Part shown: piece after piece, positions 37,464-45,005 of the stretch | Layout of the letters: each line of letters begins with the position of its first letter | Numbering within the stretch: position 1 is the first letter of the stretch | Assembly (NCBI GenBank): GCA_003134595.1 | Contig: PLBS01000150.1 | Span: 1 to 49,531 of the forward strand | Source: Gallionella sp. | Lineage (GTDB): Bacteria; Pseudomonadota; Gammaproteobacteria; Burkholderiales; Gallionellaceae | Length of the DNA stretch: 49,531 nucleotides | Reading direction: 5' to 3' | Made by a program: the position numbers and the translations under genes | Notes under the pieces: model-generated | What the model was told of the DNA's origin: nothing | What the model saw: only the letters and a program-made list of their open reading frames with translations | Database searches by the model: none

Positions 37464-37778
37464 TCAATTCCGCAACGGCTTGCCGTTCTTCAGCATGTAC
37501 TTGACGCGCGCTTGCGCCTTCTCGGTCGCCCGCAGCTTCATGAAATTGCGCCGCTCCAGATCGAGCAGCGATTGTTCGTCCACGAGACTGCCTGCTTCCA
37601 CATCGCCGCCGCACATCGTTTCTGCAACGCGGCAGCCTATTTTATAGTCGTGCTCGGAGATGAAGCCGCCTTCGAGCATGTTGATCATCGCGGCCTTGAG
37701 GGTGGCGATGCCGGTGCGCAGCACGCCAGCCAGCATCTCGTTGCTGACGGTGTGCACTTGGTCTTGAAGCTGAGTCTC
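37464..37778 (-). pseudogene. C-terminal remnant of a FadB/FadJ-type 3-hydroxyacyl-CoA dehydrogenase
   Basis: About 104 codons after an in-frame TAA at 37779. GGFISEHDYKIGCRVAETMC, DEQSLLDLERRNFMKL and VKYMLKNGKPLRN match the end of multifunctional beta-oxidation enzymes (DLERxxFxxL...LKTGKPLRN). The hydratase and NAD-binding domains are absent. The break lies 60 bp from the tRNA-Leu gene, as if the rest was removed by recombination there. Confidence 0.8.
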
Positions 37779-37839
37779 TTATGAAGGTTCGATTGTGGTT
37801 GATATGGCACGTTGCTTCATGGATAATGCGGCCCGCTTA

Positions 37840-37926
37840 GCCGGGGTGGTGGAACTGGTAGACGCGCCGGACTCAAAATCCGGTGCCAGAAATGGTGTGA
37901 GGGTTCGAGTCCCTCCCCCGGCACCA
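37840..37926 (+). tRNA. tRNA-Leu (anticodon CAA)
   Basis: 87 nt including encoded CCA. Acceptor arms GCCGGGG and CCCCGGC with discriminator A; D-arm TGGTGGAACTGGTAGACGC; anticodon arm CCGGA-CTCAAAA-TCCGG with CAA at loop positions 34-36; a long variable arm typical of Leu; T-arm GAGGGTTCGAGTCCCTC. Reads UUG codons. Confidence 0.97.
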
Positions 37927-37996
37927 TTAAGCACTCTAAAGAAGTTCAAAAGAAGTTTCAGGTAATTCCATTTTCATTTCAAAAATAAAACAAATC

Positions 37997-38040
37997 GTAG
38001 GTCGGGCTCCGCCCGACATGGTGGGCAGAGCCCACCCTAC
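37997..38040. repeat. REP unit G, 3' of tRNA-Leu
   Basis: GTAGGTCGGGCTCCGCCCGAC then ATGGTGGGCAGAGCCCACC ending CTAC: a compact double hairpin with no spacer. It may also end the tRNA transcript. Confidence 0.9.
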
Positions 38041-38078
38041 GGCTACTGCATTTGTAGGTTGAAAATTGTCAGGAGCGC

Positions 38079-38165
38079 TCACAAAGATTTTTTATTGCGT
38101 AAAAATTCCTCGATCTGTGCAACCGGCACCCCGGGGCTGAACAAGAAACCCTGAATCTCGTCTAC
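38079..38165 (-). pseudogene. C-terminal remnant of another EAL-domain gene
   Basis: 28 codons reading VDEIQGFLFSPGVPVAQIEE then FLRNKKSL and TGA. This is the typical EAL end (xxEIQGxLFSxPxPAxEFE). It is out of frame with, and directly behind, the complete REC-EAL gene, which already has its own equivalent (GYFIAKPMPAADL). It is the scar of a lost neighbouring EAL gene or of recombination between two. Confidence 0.7.
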
Positions 38166-39382
38166 TCCCCTGCCGACAGATATTCCCGCATCCGCGTTTT
38201 CCATGTCTGAATCCAGCCGGGCAGATCGGCGGCAGGCATCGGCTTGGCGATGAAGTAACCCTGCGCGAGATCACATCCCGATTTTCGCACAAAGTCCCAA
38301 TCCGCCTGGTCTTCCACCCCTTCCGCCACCGTCTCCATGCCGAGTTGCCTTGCCAGGCCGAGGCTGGAATCGAACAGCGCCCGCAGCGTATCGTTGGCCC
38401 AGGCGCCATGCACGAAACTCTGGTCTATCTTGAGTTCATCGAAGGGAATGTCGCGCAACTGGGCCAGCGAAGAATTCCCGGTGCCGAAATCGTCTATGGA
38501 TAGTTTGAATCGCTTCATGCGCAGCCGGGTGAGAATTTCGAGCGCTGCGCGCGTGTCCTGCATCAACCGGCTTTCAGTTACCTCCAGCACCACGCTGTGC
38601 GGCGACACGCCCGCTGCGGCTGTCTGTGCGGCGACAAAATCCGCAAAATCCAGCAAGGTCAGATTATCCATGGATACATTGACCGCCACCCGCAGCATCA
38701 GTCCTGCTTCCTCCCAACGCCTGATCTGGGCCAATGCACCGTCCAGCACCGCGCGGGTCAGGTCGTCAATCAGGCCGTGCGCTTCCGCCACCCCGATGAA
38801 CTGGTCGGGAAACACCATCCCATCCTGCGGATGCCGCCAGCGTACCAAGGATTCCGCGCCCACCACTTCACCCGTGACGACCGACACCTTGGGCTGGTAA
38901 TAATTGACCAGTTCGCCGTTGACGATGGCGGCGCGCACCTCGTCTGCAGCATAAATTTTCTTCGCCGCCCGATGGCCGTCTTGCGTCGACGCCGTCCACT
39001 TCTCCAGCAACGCCGCCAGCCCTTCCGGCGAGGCTGGCTTGTGCAGGTGGCCCAACACCGGAATTTTGTGCGCCCGCACCAGCTTCTCGACAGACTGCCG
39101 CATGCGTTCATCTTCTCCGCTCACCAGAATGAGCGCGCCCGCATAACGGTGCTCGACCAGGCGGCGCGCGAACTCGACCCCATCCATCTCCGGCATGATG
39201 AGATCCAGCAAAATCAGATCCGGGGAGCGTTCCGGATCATCAACCTGTTCCAGCGCGGCGCGTCCGCTGTCGAAGGTGCTGACCGAGGTATAGCCGAGGT
39301 TCGCCAACATGCGGGCCAGCAGCTTGAGCATGAATGGCTCGTCGTCGAGCACCAGAATCCTGATGGCGAATTTTTTCGGCAT
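38162..39382 (-). CDS. Response regulator with EAL c-di-GMP phosphodiesterase output
   Basis: 406 aa. Start at MPKKFAIRILVLDDEP, with AGGAAG 10 nt upstream. The receiver domain (about 5-125) has the acidic pair DDE, phospho-acceptor Asp60 in LLDLIMPEMDG, and Lys in LHKPAS. The EAL domain (about 150-395) has AESLVRW, VNVSMDN, EVTESRLMQD, DDFGTGNSSL, LKIDQSFV and an intact VAEGVE, so it should hydrolyse c-di-GMP. It lies just downstream of a hybrid kinase whose HPt domain is the obvious phosphodonor. A hairpin repeat separates the two genes. Confidence 0.95.
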   Translation of the reverse strand: MPKKFAIRILVLDDEPFMLKLLARMLANLGYTSVSTFDSGRAALEQVDDPERSPDLILLDLIMPEMDGVEFARRLVEHRYAGALILVSGEDERMRQSVEKLVRAHKIPVLGHLHKPASPEGLAALLEKWTASTQDGHRAAKKIYAADEVRAAIVNGELVNYYQPKVSVVTGEVVGAESLVRWRHPQDGMVFPDQFIGVAEAHGLIDDLTRAVLDGALAQIRRWEEAGLMLRVAVNVSMDNLTLLDFADFVAAQTAAAGVSPHSVVLEVTESRLMQDTRAALEILTRLRMKRFKLSIDDFGTGNSSLAQLRDIPFDELKIDQSFVHGAWANDTLRALFDSSLGLARQLGMETVAEGVEDQADWDFVRKSGCDLAQGYFIAKPMPAADLPGWIQTWKTRMREYLSAGE

Positions 39383-39458
39383 GGTCTTCTTCCTTTTCTT
39401 CCTGTTCGTCCCAAGGGGGAGCGAGCCTACTATTGTGAGTTGGCCATTAAAACAGTGC

Positions 39459-39529
39459 ATCCGTTCGGGCTGAGGTATCGAAGCCCCTTCCGTACTATGT
39501 TGCCCTTCGATACCTCAGGGCGAACGGAT
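39459..39529. repeat. Long palindrome between hybrid kinase 1 and the REC-EAL gene
   Basis: Arms ATCCGTTCGGGCTGAGG...CGAAG (39459-39483) and CTTCGATACCTCAGG...GGAT (39505-39529) match at 23 of 25 positions, and the symmetry extends outward as GGCCATTAAAA/TTTTAATGGCC. It starts 2 bp after the kinase stop. It may act as a terminator or processing site on the minus strand. The TTCGTCCTGAG and TATCGAAGG parts also occur inside MITE B. Confidence 0.8.
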
Positions 39530-39530
39530 T

Positions 39531-42500
39531 TTAATTTTTTAATGGCCGACTTCCATACGAATCCAGATAGCTGTTTACGGCGGACATTTCCGCATCGAAA
39601 CGGAGCAGTAACGCGGCCAGTTCTGCGGTTTGCCCAGTCTTGCCCGCTTGTTCCATTTCGGCGCACAACTCGCCCAGTGCCAGCGCGCCTACCGAACGCG
39701 CAGAGGATTTGAGTTTATGCGCAGCCGCAACCACTGCCGCTGTATTGTCTACCGCGTAAACAACGCGCAGTTCCGCAGCTATTTTGTCTGCGCTGATGCG
39801 GAAGTCGTTCAAGAAGTCGTGTATGGTCGCCTCGTCATCGCCCACCAAAGCCTTGAGTACGCTCACATCAACAGATACATTCTGCCCCCTCGCGAGCTCT
39901 CCCCCTTGCAGGGGGAGGGTTAGGTAACCAATGACTTGGCTGTCGTTGTTGGACAGCCTAGTCAGATGGCTAGTAGTTCCATCAGAGGGGGTAGAAACGC
40001 TGCTTCCCCACTGTTCTATCCCCATCCTATCCTTCCCACTTGCAGGGGGAAGGGACTGGTCTAATGAATTTTTCGGATTTATTTTACCTACAGCTTCACC
40101 CGCAACCGGCAGCCATTTTTTCAGCATGGCTTTCAGATCCGCGAGCTGCGCCGGCTTGCTCAGGTAGTCGTCCATGCCGGCGGCACGGCAATGTTCGGCT
40201 TCGCCCTTGAGGGCGTTGGCGCTCAGGGCGATGATCGGAATGCGCCGCTTGCCGGTTTCAGCGGCGCGGATAGCTGCGGTCAGTTGATAGCCGTCCATCT
40301 TCGGCATGTGCAGGTCGCTGAGCAGCAGCGCGTAGTCGCCGCTCTGCCAGCGTTCCAGCGCCTCGCGACCGTCGCCGGCGACCTCTGCCGCGTAACCGAA
40401 CAAACCGAGTTGCTGCAGGACCACTTTCTGGTTAGTTTCGTTGTCTTCGGCCACCAGGATCAGGCGGCCCTGCTGCCGCGCCTCCTCGCGAGATGGCGGA
40501 CTGAACTCCATCTCGCTCTTGCCGTGCTGCGGCGCTTTTCTTTCTTCCTGTGCCCGGCCGGCGACGATGGCCACCGCCTTCAGCAAAGTCCCACGGGTAA
40601 GTACATTGCCATCCACCAGCACCACAGCGGCATCTTCCACACGCGGCTCCCGACGCTGCCCGCGCCCGATGACGACGAAGCGAAGCTCATGGTTATCGTG
40701 AAACTCGCGTAGCGAGACCGCGTCCCTCTCTCCCGCTTGCGAGAGAGAGCCAGAGAGAGGGAGGTGGGCGCGGGCGATGGCGCGCAGTTCATCCAGCGGC
40801 GGCGGAGCACCGGCGGTGTCGATGATCCATATCCATTGTCCGGACGGCAGTGTGGGCATCAACTTCCGTGCCGCCGCCAGATCCGCTGCCCGCTCTACGG
40901 TCGCGCCGTCGTGCGTAAGATAGGCGGATAGATCCCCGGCCAGCCCCTCCGTGCCGCCTACCACCAGACACGACAGCCCGGCGACCAGTGGTTTCGTCGC
41001 GGCGGCATCGGGTTCGGCACGCAGCGGAACGAAGGGCAGGCGCACGGTGAAGGTGGAGCCCTTGCCAGGTTCGCTCTGCACCAAGATCTCGCCGCCCATC
41101 AGTTCCACCAGGTGGCGGGAGATGGCCAGCCCCAGCCCGGTGCCACCAAAGAGCCGGGTGGTGGATGCGTCGGCCTGAGAGAAGGGAGTGAACAGCCCCG
41201 CCAGGGTCTCCTCATTCATGCCGATGCCGTTGTCGGCAATGCGTATCAACACCACCTGCTTCGGGCCGCCTTCGGCCATGCCATTCTTGGACAGCATGGC
41301 CCGCACCGACACCCGGCCCGGCCGCTGCTGCCCGCTGGAAAACTTGATGGCGTTGTTAGCGAGGTTGATCAACACCTGACGCAGGCGCAGCGCATCGCCC
41401 AGGACTTGTTCGGGAATCGCCGGATCAACGAACGGCGTGAGTTCCACCCCCTTCTTTGCGGCCATTTGGTCCAACAGGCCGCAGGCCTTCTCCACCACGC
41501 CGGCCACCGACATAGGCGCACTCTCGATCTCCAGCTTGCCCGACTCGATCTTGGAGATGTCGAGTATGTCGTCGATGATGTCCAGCAGGGAAAACGCCGA
41601 TTCGCGGATGAGATCGACCATCTCCACCTGGTAGCCCTTGAGGCTGGTCTGGTGCAATACGTCGACCATGCCGATCACGCCGTTCATCGGGGTGCGTATC
41701 TCATGGCTCATGGTCGCCAAAAACTCGCTCTTGGCGCGTTCGCCAGCTTCGGCTTTGTCTTTTGCTTCCACCGATTCTTCCAACAAAGAACGTATCTTGC
41801 TCATCATCTTGCTTAAAGACTTGCCCAGGTCGCCGACTTCATCGTTGCTATGGACTTCAAGCGTAGTGTTAAAGTCGCCGTCCGCGATTTGAATCGCGCT
41901 TTTGCTCAGTTGCTTGATGGGATTAATCACTGATCGTCTGACAACCACTATGACTATCAACAGGGCGGTGGCAACGATTAAGAAAAATAACAAGGAATTG
42001 ATGGTCTGGTTGCGCTGAGTATCTGCCTGGATAGTGGATATCTCTGCGTGGAGATCCGACGAGAGATGCTTGGTCAACTCTTCAAGATCTTTTTTCACTG
42101 TTGCTGCCAGACCGGTGAGACTTGCGGCCTCCGTCAAGAACCCCACCTTGCTTGAAGCCTTGCCCATATCTGAAACCATGCCAGGGTACAGGATCAATGC
42201 GCGCGCCGAATATTCGTTTAAATTCTGGGCTAGCTTCTGGATTTTTTCTTTATCGGCAGCTTCCGGGAGCTCTATGTTGAGCATAATATTCAGGGCGGCA
42301 ATAGCAGCATCTCCTTTCATCTGCGCCACACCCAGGCTCCGCTTGTCGCCGAAGACAACCGCGCTCTGATAGGCCTGGGTCTGCTCATCGAATAAAGTCT
42401 GTATCGCCTGACTCTGCGGCACAGTCGGGAACACTATAGCAATATGCTGGAGCCGCTCCTGAGACCGCTGCCCCGCGTTGGAGATGAAAGCCATTGAGAC

Positions 42501-42569
42501 TGTGTAGCCGGCAACAATGATCCCCATGCAGAAGTAAATCTTATTTGCAATGCTGAGTGATTGCCACAT
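39531..42569 (-). CDS. Hybrid sensor histidine kinase 1: TM-sensor-TM-HAMP-HisKA-HATPase-REC-HPt
   Basis: 1012 aa. Start at [10 protein letters not shown], with AAGGAA 9 nt upstream. TM1 at about 10-30, a helical periplasmic sensor, TM2 around [18 protein letters not shown], and a HAMP with [17 protein letters not shown]. The kinase has His289 in [11 protein letters not shown], the N box [16 protein letters not shown] and [11 protein letters not shown] degenerate receiver-like segment follows, then a true receiver with Asp752 ([13 protein letters not shown]) and an HPt with His951 ([11 protein letters not shown]), as in BarA-type phosphorelays. From HisKA onward it is closely similar to kinase 2 at 45006. 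Palindromic inserts lie in the degenerate receiver and the REC-HPt linker. Likely passes phosphate to the REC-EAL protein. Confidence 0.95.
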   Translation of the reverse strand: MWQSLSIANKIYFCMGIIVAGYTVSMAFISNAGQRSQERLQHIAIVFPTVPQSQAIQTLFDEQTQAYQSAVVFGDKRSLGVAQMKGDAAIAALNIMLNIELPEAADKEKIQKLAQNLNEYSARALILYPGMVSDMGKASSKVGFLTEAASLTGLAATVKKDLEELTKHLSSDLHAEISTIQADTQRNQTINSLLFFLIVATALLIVIVVVRRSVINPIKQLSKSAIQIADGDFNTTLEVHSNDEVGDLGKSLSKMMSKIRSLLEESVEAKDKAEAGERAKSEFLATMSHEIRTPMNGVIGMVDVLHQTSLKGYQVEMVDLIRESAFSLLDIIDDILDISKIESGKLEIESAPMSVAGVVEKACGLLDQMAAKKGVELTPFVDPAIPEQVLGDALRLRQVLINLANNAIKFSSGQQRPGRVSVRAMLSKNGMAEGGPKQVVLIRIADNGIGMNEETLAGLFTPFSQADASTTRLFGGTGLGLAISRHLVELMGGEILVQSEPGKGSTFTVRLPFVPLRAEPDAAATKPLVAGLSCLVVGGTEGLAGDLSAYLTHDGATVERAADLAAARKLMPTLPSGQWIWIIDTAGAPPPLDELRAIARAHLPLSGSLSQAGERDAVSLREFHDNHELRFVVIGRGQRREPRVEDAAVVLVDGNVLTRGTLLKAVAIVAGRAQEERKAPQHGKSEMEFSPPSREEARQQGRLILVAEDNETNQKVVLQQLGLFGYAAEVAGDGREALERWQSGDYALLLSDLHMPKMDGYQLTAAIRAAETGKRRIPIIALSANALKGEAEHCRAAGMDDYLSKPAQLADLKAMLKKWLPVAGEAVGKINPKNSLDQSLPPASGKDRMGIEQWGSSVSTPSDGTTSHLTRLSNNDSQVIGYLTLPLQGGELARGQNVSVDVSVLKALVGDDEATIHDFLNDFRISADKIAAELRVVYAVDNTAAVVAAAHKLKSSARSVGALALGELCAEMEQAGKTGQTAELAALLLRFDAEMSAVNSYLDSYGSRPLKN
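39885..40055. repeat. In-frame palindromic element in the kinase 1 REC-HPt linker
   Basis: Outer CTCCCCCTTGCAGGGGGAGG and CCTTCCCACTTGCAGGGGGA palindromes enclose a core at 39922-39982 (GGTAACCAATGACTTGGCTG...CAGCCTAGTC...ATGGCTAGT). The core matches the element at 46610-46705 in kinase 2. Translated as [20 protein letters not shown] and a Leu/Gly-rich end. Confidence 0.8.
40704..40763. repeat. In-frame palindromic element in the kinase 1 degenerate receiver
   Basis: Hairpin CTCGCGTAGCGAG, then CCCTCTCTCCCGCTTGCGAG with the opposing AGAGAGAGCCAGAGAGAGGG. Translated as [20 protein letters not shown], which is absent from the aligned segment of kinase 2. Confidence 0.75.
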
Positions 42570-42850
42570 GCCAAGTATTCCTTTTTTATGTTCAACCCGG
42601 ATAATCAATCAGGGAAGTTTGAATTTTATCCTGGGGGCGTAATTGTCCATGCGCTCAGATGAATATCTGTGTCGCAGACACCGCTACCAGAGTTACCATC
42701 AGGCCGTTAACATTACACACTTTCTTTCCAATAATTTATTCGAGCGATTGCGGAATATTGAGCTGCCCGGATAGAGTCAAATCATATAGCTCGAGCAGTT
42801 CATTTTCTGGATGAATGGCATTATGCAAACAATAATCGCCTCTCCATGGT

Positions 42851-43279
42851 TCATGGACTACTCTTAACCACCGCCTTGACCGTATCATCCACGCTGGAGG
42901 CATTGATGTAGCCGATGGCGCGCTTGTTGATGGACACTATTCTCTTTACTTCGACATCGTTGTCTACAACCTTCGGCGGGAGTGAGTTGCCGGTAAAGAT
43001 GTTTTGCGCCCACAGTGCCGTCATGTTGGATGCGCTTTTCTCCAGCACATAGGTGTAAAAGTCTGCCCGAATCTGACTATCCTCTGCCTGGTCGATGGCA
43101 AACACGCCACCGCCGCTGGGCCAGAATTTGGTTTCGCCGGTATATACCTTGACCACAAAATCCTTGTCGACAGTATCGGGATTCGCCTTGTTGACGATCA
43201 CTACCACATCGCCCGCCCACGCGGACATGCTCAACATCACACCCGCCAGCACGCCAAATATCTTACCCGTCCATTTCAT
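42851..43279 (-). CDS. Small periplasmic phosphate-binding-like protein (PstS-like, 142 aa)
   Basis: Signal peptide MKWTGKIFGVLAGVMLSMSAWA, then VVVIVNKANPDTVDKDFVVK, YTGETKFWPSGG and FYTYVLEKSASNMTALWAQN, ending GYINASSVDDTVKAVVK. This resembles the short PBP-like proteins annotated as phosphate ABC transporter substrate-binding proteins, which consist of roughly one lobe (PstS itself has over 300 aa). No ABC permease or ATPase is nearby, so it may present a ligand to a sensor kinase rather than serve transport. GGA 9 nt upstream of the ATG. The 281-bp gap to kinase 1 shows nothing recognisable. Confidence 0.8.
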   Translation of the reverse strand: MKWTGKIFGVLAGVMLSMSAWAGDVVVIVNKANPDTVDKDFVVKVYTGETKFWPSGGGVFAIDQAEDSQIRADFYTYVLEKSASNMTALWAQNIFTGNSLPPKVVDNDVEVKRIVSINKRAIGYINASSVDDTVKAVVKSSP

Positions 43280-43307
43280 ATATTTTTTCCGTTTGAGGTG
43301 CGCTGAC

Positions 43308-44375
43308 TCAGAATATGAAATTAACGCTCGCGGCCAGCATGTTCCAGTCTTCTGTGCCGCTACCTGCCGCTACGCCTGTGCCTGCAGCCGGATCGTAGGT
43401 TTTCACCGGCATGGCATAGCCCCTGTTGATATTGTCTTCCAGACGCACGCTGACGCTGGAATTGATCTTGTAATTCAGTCCCACGGTGGTGGTCTTCTGG
43501 TAATAGGAAGGGTCGGACTTCCGGGCCTGGTCGGTGGTGATGTAATCGTAACGCATGAATGGCGTCCACTTTTCGCCCAAGGTGTAGCCCGCCTGGATAT
43601 AGGATGTGCTGGAGCTTATGCCGAATTCCTGAGTGCGGGCTGCTTCCGCCTTCACATCCCAATTGTTATTGGTGTAGTCAACTGACAGCACAGAAGATTT
43701 ATCTCTGGTCGTTATGCCACTGAGGATTTCTTCTTCATTGCCTCCAAAAGCAGCGGCCACAAATCGCAAGCCTTCCACCGGCGTCCGATAAATAGCGCGC
43801 CCGCCCAGCAGCCGGCCAAATTTTATTTGTGCGGCTACCTCCGGAGACAGTATCTGTCCTGCATAAATATCCCAGATCACAGATCCGCTGCCTGCTGCAT
43901 GTTTATAGGTGGCCGCAAGGCCACGCAGGCTTTCATAACGCATTTCTGATTCCTGATACAGGAAAGGCATCAGTGTGGATTGTTGCAAAAAGTGAGCATC
44001 GACAAGTTCGCCATAGAGGCCATATGAGAATTTGATCAATCCAGCGCGACCGGAAAGTTCAGACGTGAACCGATAGTCAACATAAGACCATTCGAGTTTG
44101 GTGTTTGTGGCAGTGCTGAACAGTTGCATCCAGATTCTTGTGTTGTCGTCCACTTTCGCAGAGAGCACCAGTGCCAACTGGTTAAAGTCCCAACTGCCGT
44201 GTCCATCGGCGCCGAGGTAGGTGTTGTGGTTGCTCTGCAAATAACCCTGATGCCCATAACCGTGTATGGCCAACGTATCATCCGCGCCGACCGCATGCGC
44301 GGTTGTCTGCACGGCAACAACCAGCAGCCCCATGCCGATGACCCTTGATAAGCGCTGTTTGCACAATTTGGTCAT
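43308..44375 (-). CDS. Outer-membrane porin-like beta-barrel protein
   Basis: 355 aa. Signal peptide ending AVQTTAHA, then alternating strands: LAIHGYGHQGYLQSNHN, WSYVDYRFTSELSGRAGLIK, WTPFMRYDYIT, TTTVGLNYKINSSVSVRLED, and a terminal VNFIF with the C-terminal Phe needed for BAM insertion. Likely a 14-16-strand porin of the anion/phosphate-selective or alginate-porin kind; specificity not shown. It lies between two copies of the PstS-like gene. GGAAGG precedes the ATG. Confidence 0.87.
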   Translation of the reverse strand: MTKLCKQRLSRVIGMGLLVVAVQTTAHAVGADDTLAIHGYGHQGYLQSNHNTYLGADGHGSWDFNQLALVLSAKVDDNTRIWMQLFSTATNTKLEWSYVDYRFTSELSGRAGLIKFSYGLYGELVDAHFLQQSTLMPFLYQESEMRYESLRGLAATYKHAAGSGSVIWDIYAGQILSPEVAAQIKFGRLLGGRAIYRTPVEGLRFVAAAFGGNEEEILSGITTRDKSSVLSVDYTNNNWDVKAEAARTQEFGISSSTSYIQAGYTLGEKWTPFMRYDYITTDQARKSDPSYYQKTTTVGLNYKINSSVSVRLEDNINRGYAMPVKTYDPAAGTGVAAGSGTEDWNMLAASVNFIF

Positions 44376-44390
44376 TTTCTTTCCTTCCTT

Positions 44391-44654
44391 CTAAAAATAT
44401 TTCAGGTAATGCAAGTAGAAAACGCTGCTCTTCAAGGCTATCGTTTTATGAAAATCACCTTGAGCCATGAACTCAATGTTGCTGCCGTCATCCCATTTGG
44501 ATTTTTCGCCCAGGAAAATAGACTGTACATCCGTTTTGCTCAGGGAACTGATGGGTACATCCTTGTTCGCGATCAATGCATAATCGTTCGCCAAAACGCC
44601 GGACGAGAAACCTAAAAGCACGGCGCCGAGCAGCATCGCTCTTGTGAGCGCCAA
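44391..44654 (-). pseudogene. Truncated PstS-like periplasmic protein
   Basis: About 87 codons. Signal peptide LALTRAMLLGAVLLGFSSGV(LA), from TTG at 44654 or ATG at 44636, then DYALIANKDVPISSLSKTDV and FLGEKSKWDDGS, aligning with the start of the 142-aa protein at 42851. It then stops after HYLKYF, missing the second half including the GYI segment. Probably a decayed duplicate. Confidence 0.7.
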
Positions 44655-44809
44655 GCTCTTACCGTGACATCGTGACCATCTCCTATTTATGCCAGTTCCT
44701 CCACTGATGCCAAAAAATCCTGCCAACCCGCAAACTCTGGTGCCCTCTGTATATAGGTCATCCCAATTGTGTTTAGTTGTCCATCCATATCGCACTATAG
44801 TCCAGTTTT

Positions 44810-44853
44810 GCAGGGTGGGCTGCGCCCGCCATGTCGGTAGTAGCCCGGCCTAC
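44810..44853. repeat. Degenerate REP unit H
   Basis: GCAGGGTGGGCTGCGCCCGCC then ATGTCGGTAGTAGCCCGGCC and TAC: double hairpin with several mismatches, in the gap between kinase 2 and the truncated PstS-like gene. The rest of that gap holds nothing recognisable. Confidence 0.65.
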
Positions 44854-45005
44854 ATTTGGTTCCAACTTATCCGGCTTAGGTTTGCAAAGTTCCGCATGGT
44901 GGATACGTTCTTCTCACTTTATCCAACCTACCGCTGCCGCACTCTGACAACCCGTATCGTTTTGTTCTCTACGCTGCCGTACACATGGCGAAATTGGCAC
45001 ATAAT

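Noticed and set aside
39430-39666. 78-codon minus-strand frame over the kinase 1 end
   Set aside because: It reads through the long palindrome and the wrong frame of kinase 1; no support for translation.
38597-39712. 371-codon open frame on the plus strand
   Set aside because: Antisense to the REC-EAL gene and the palindrome beside it; Arg/His-rich with no family features.
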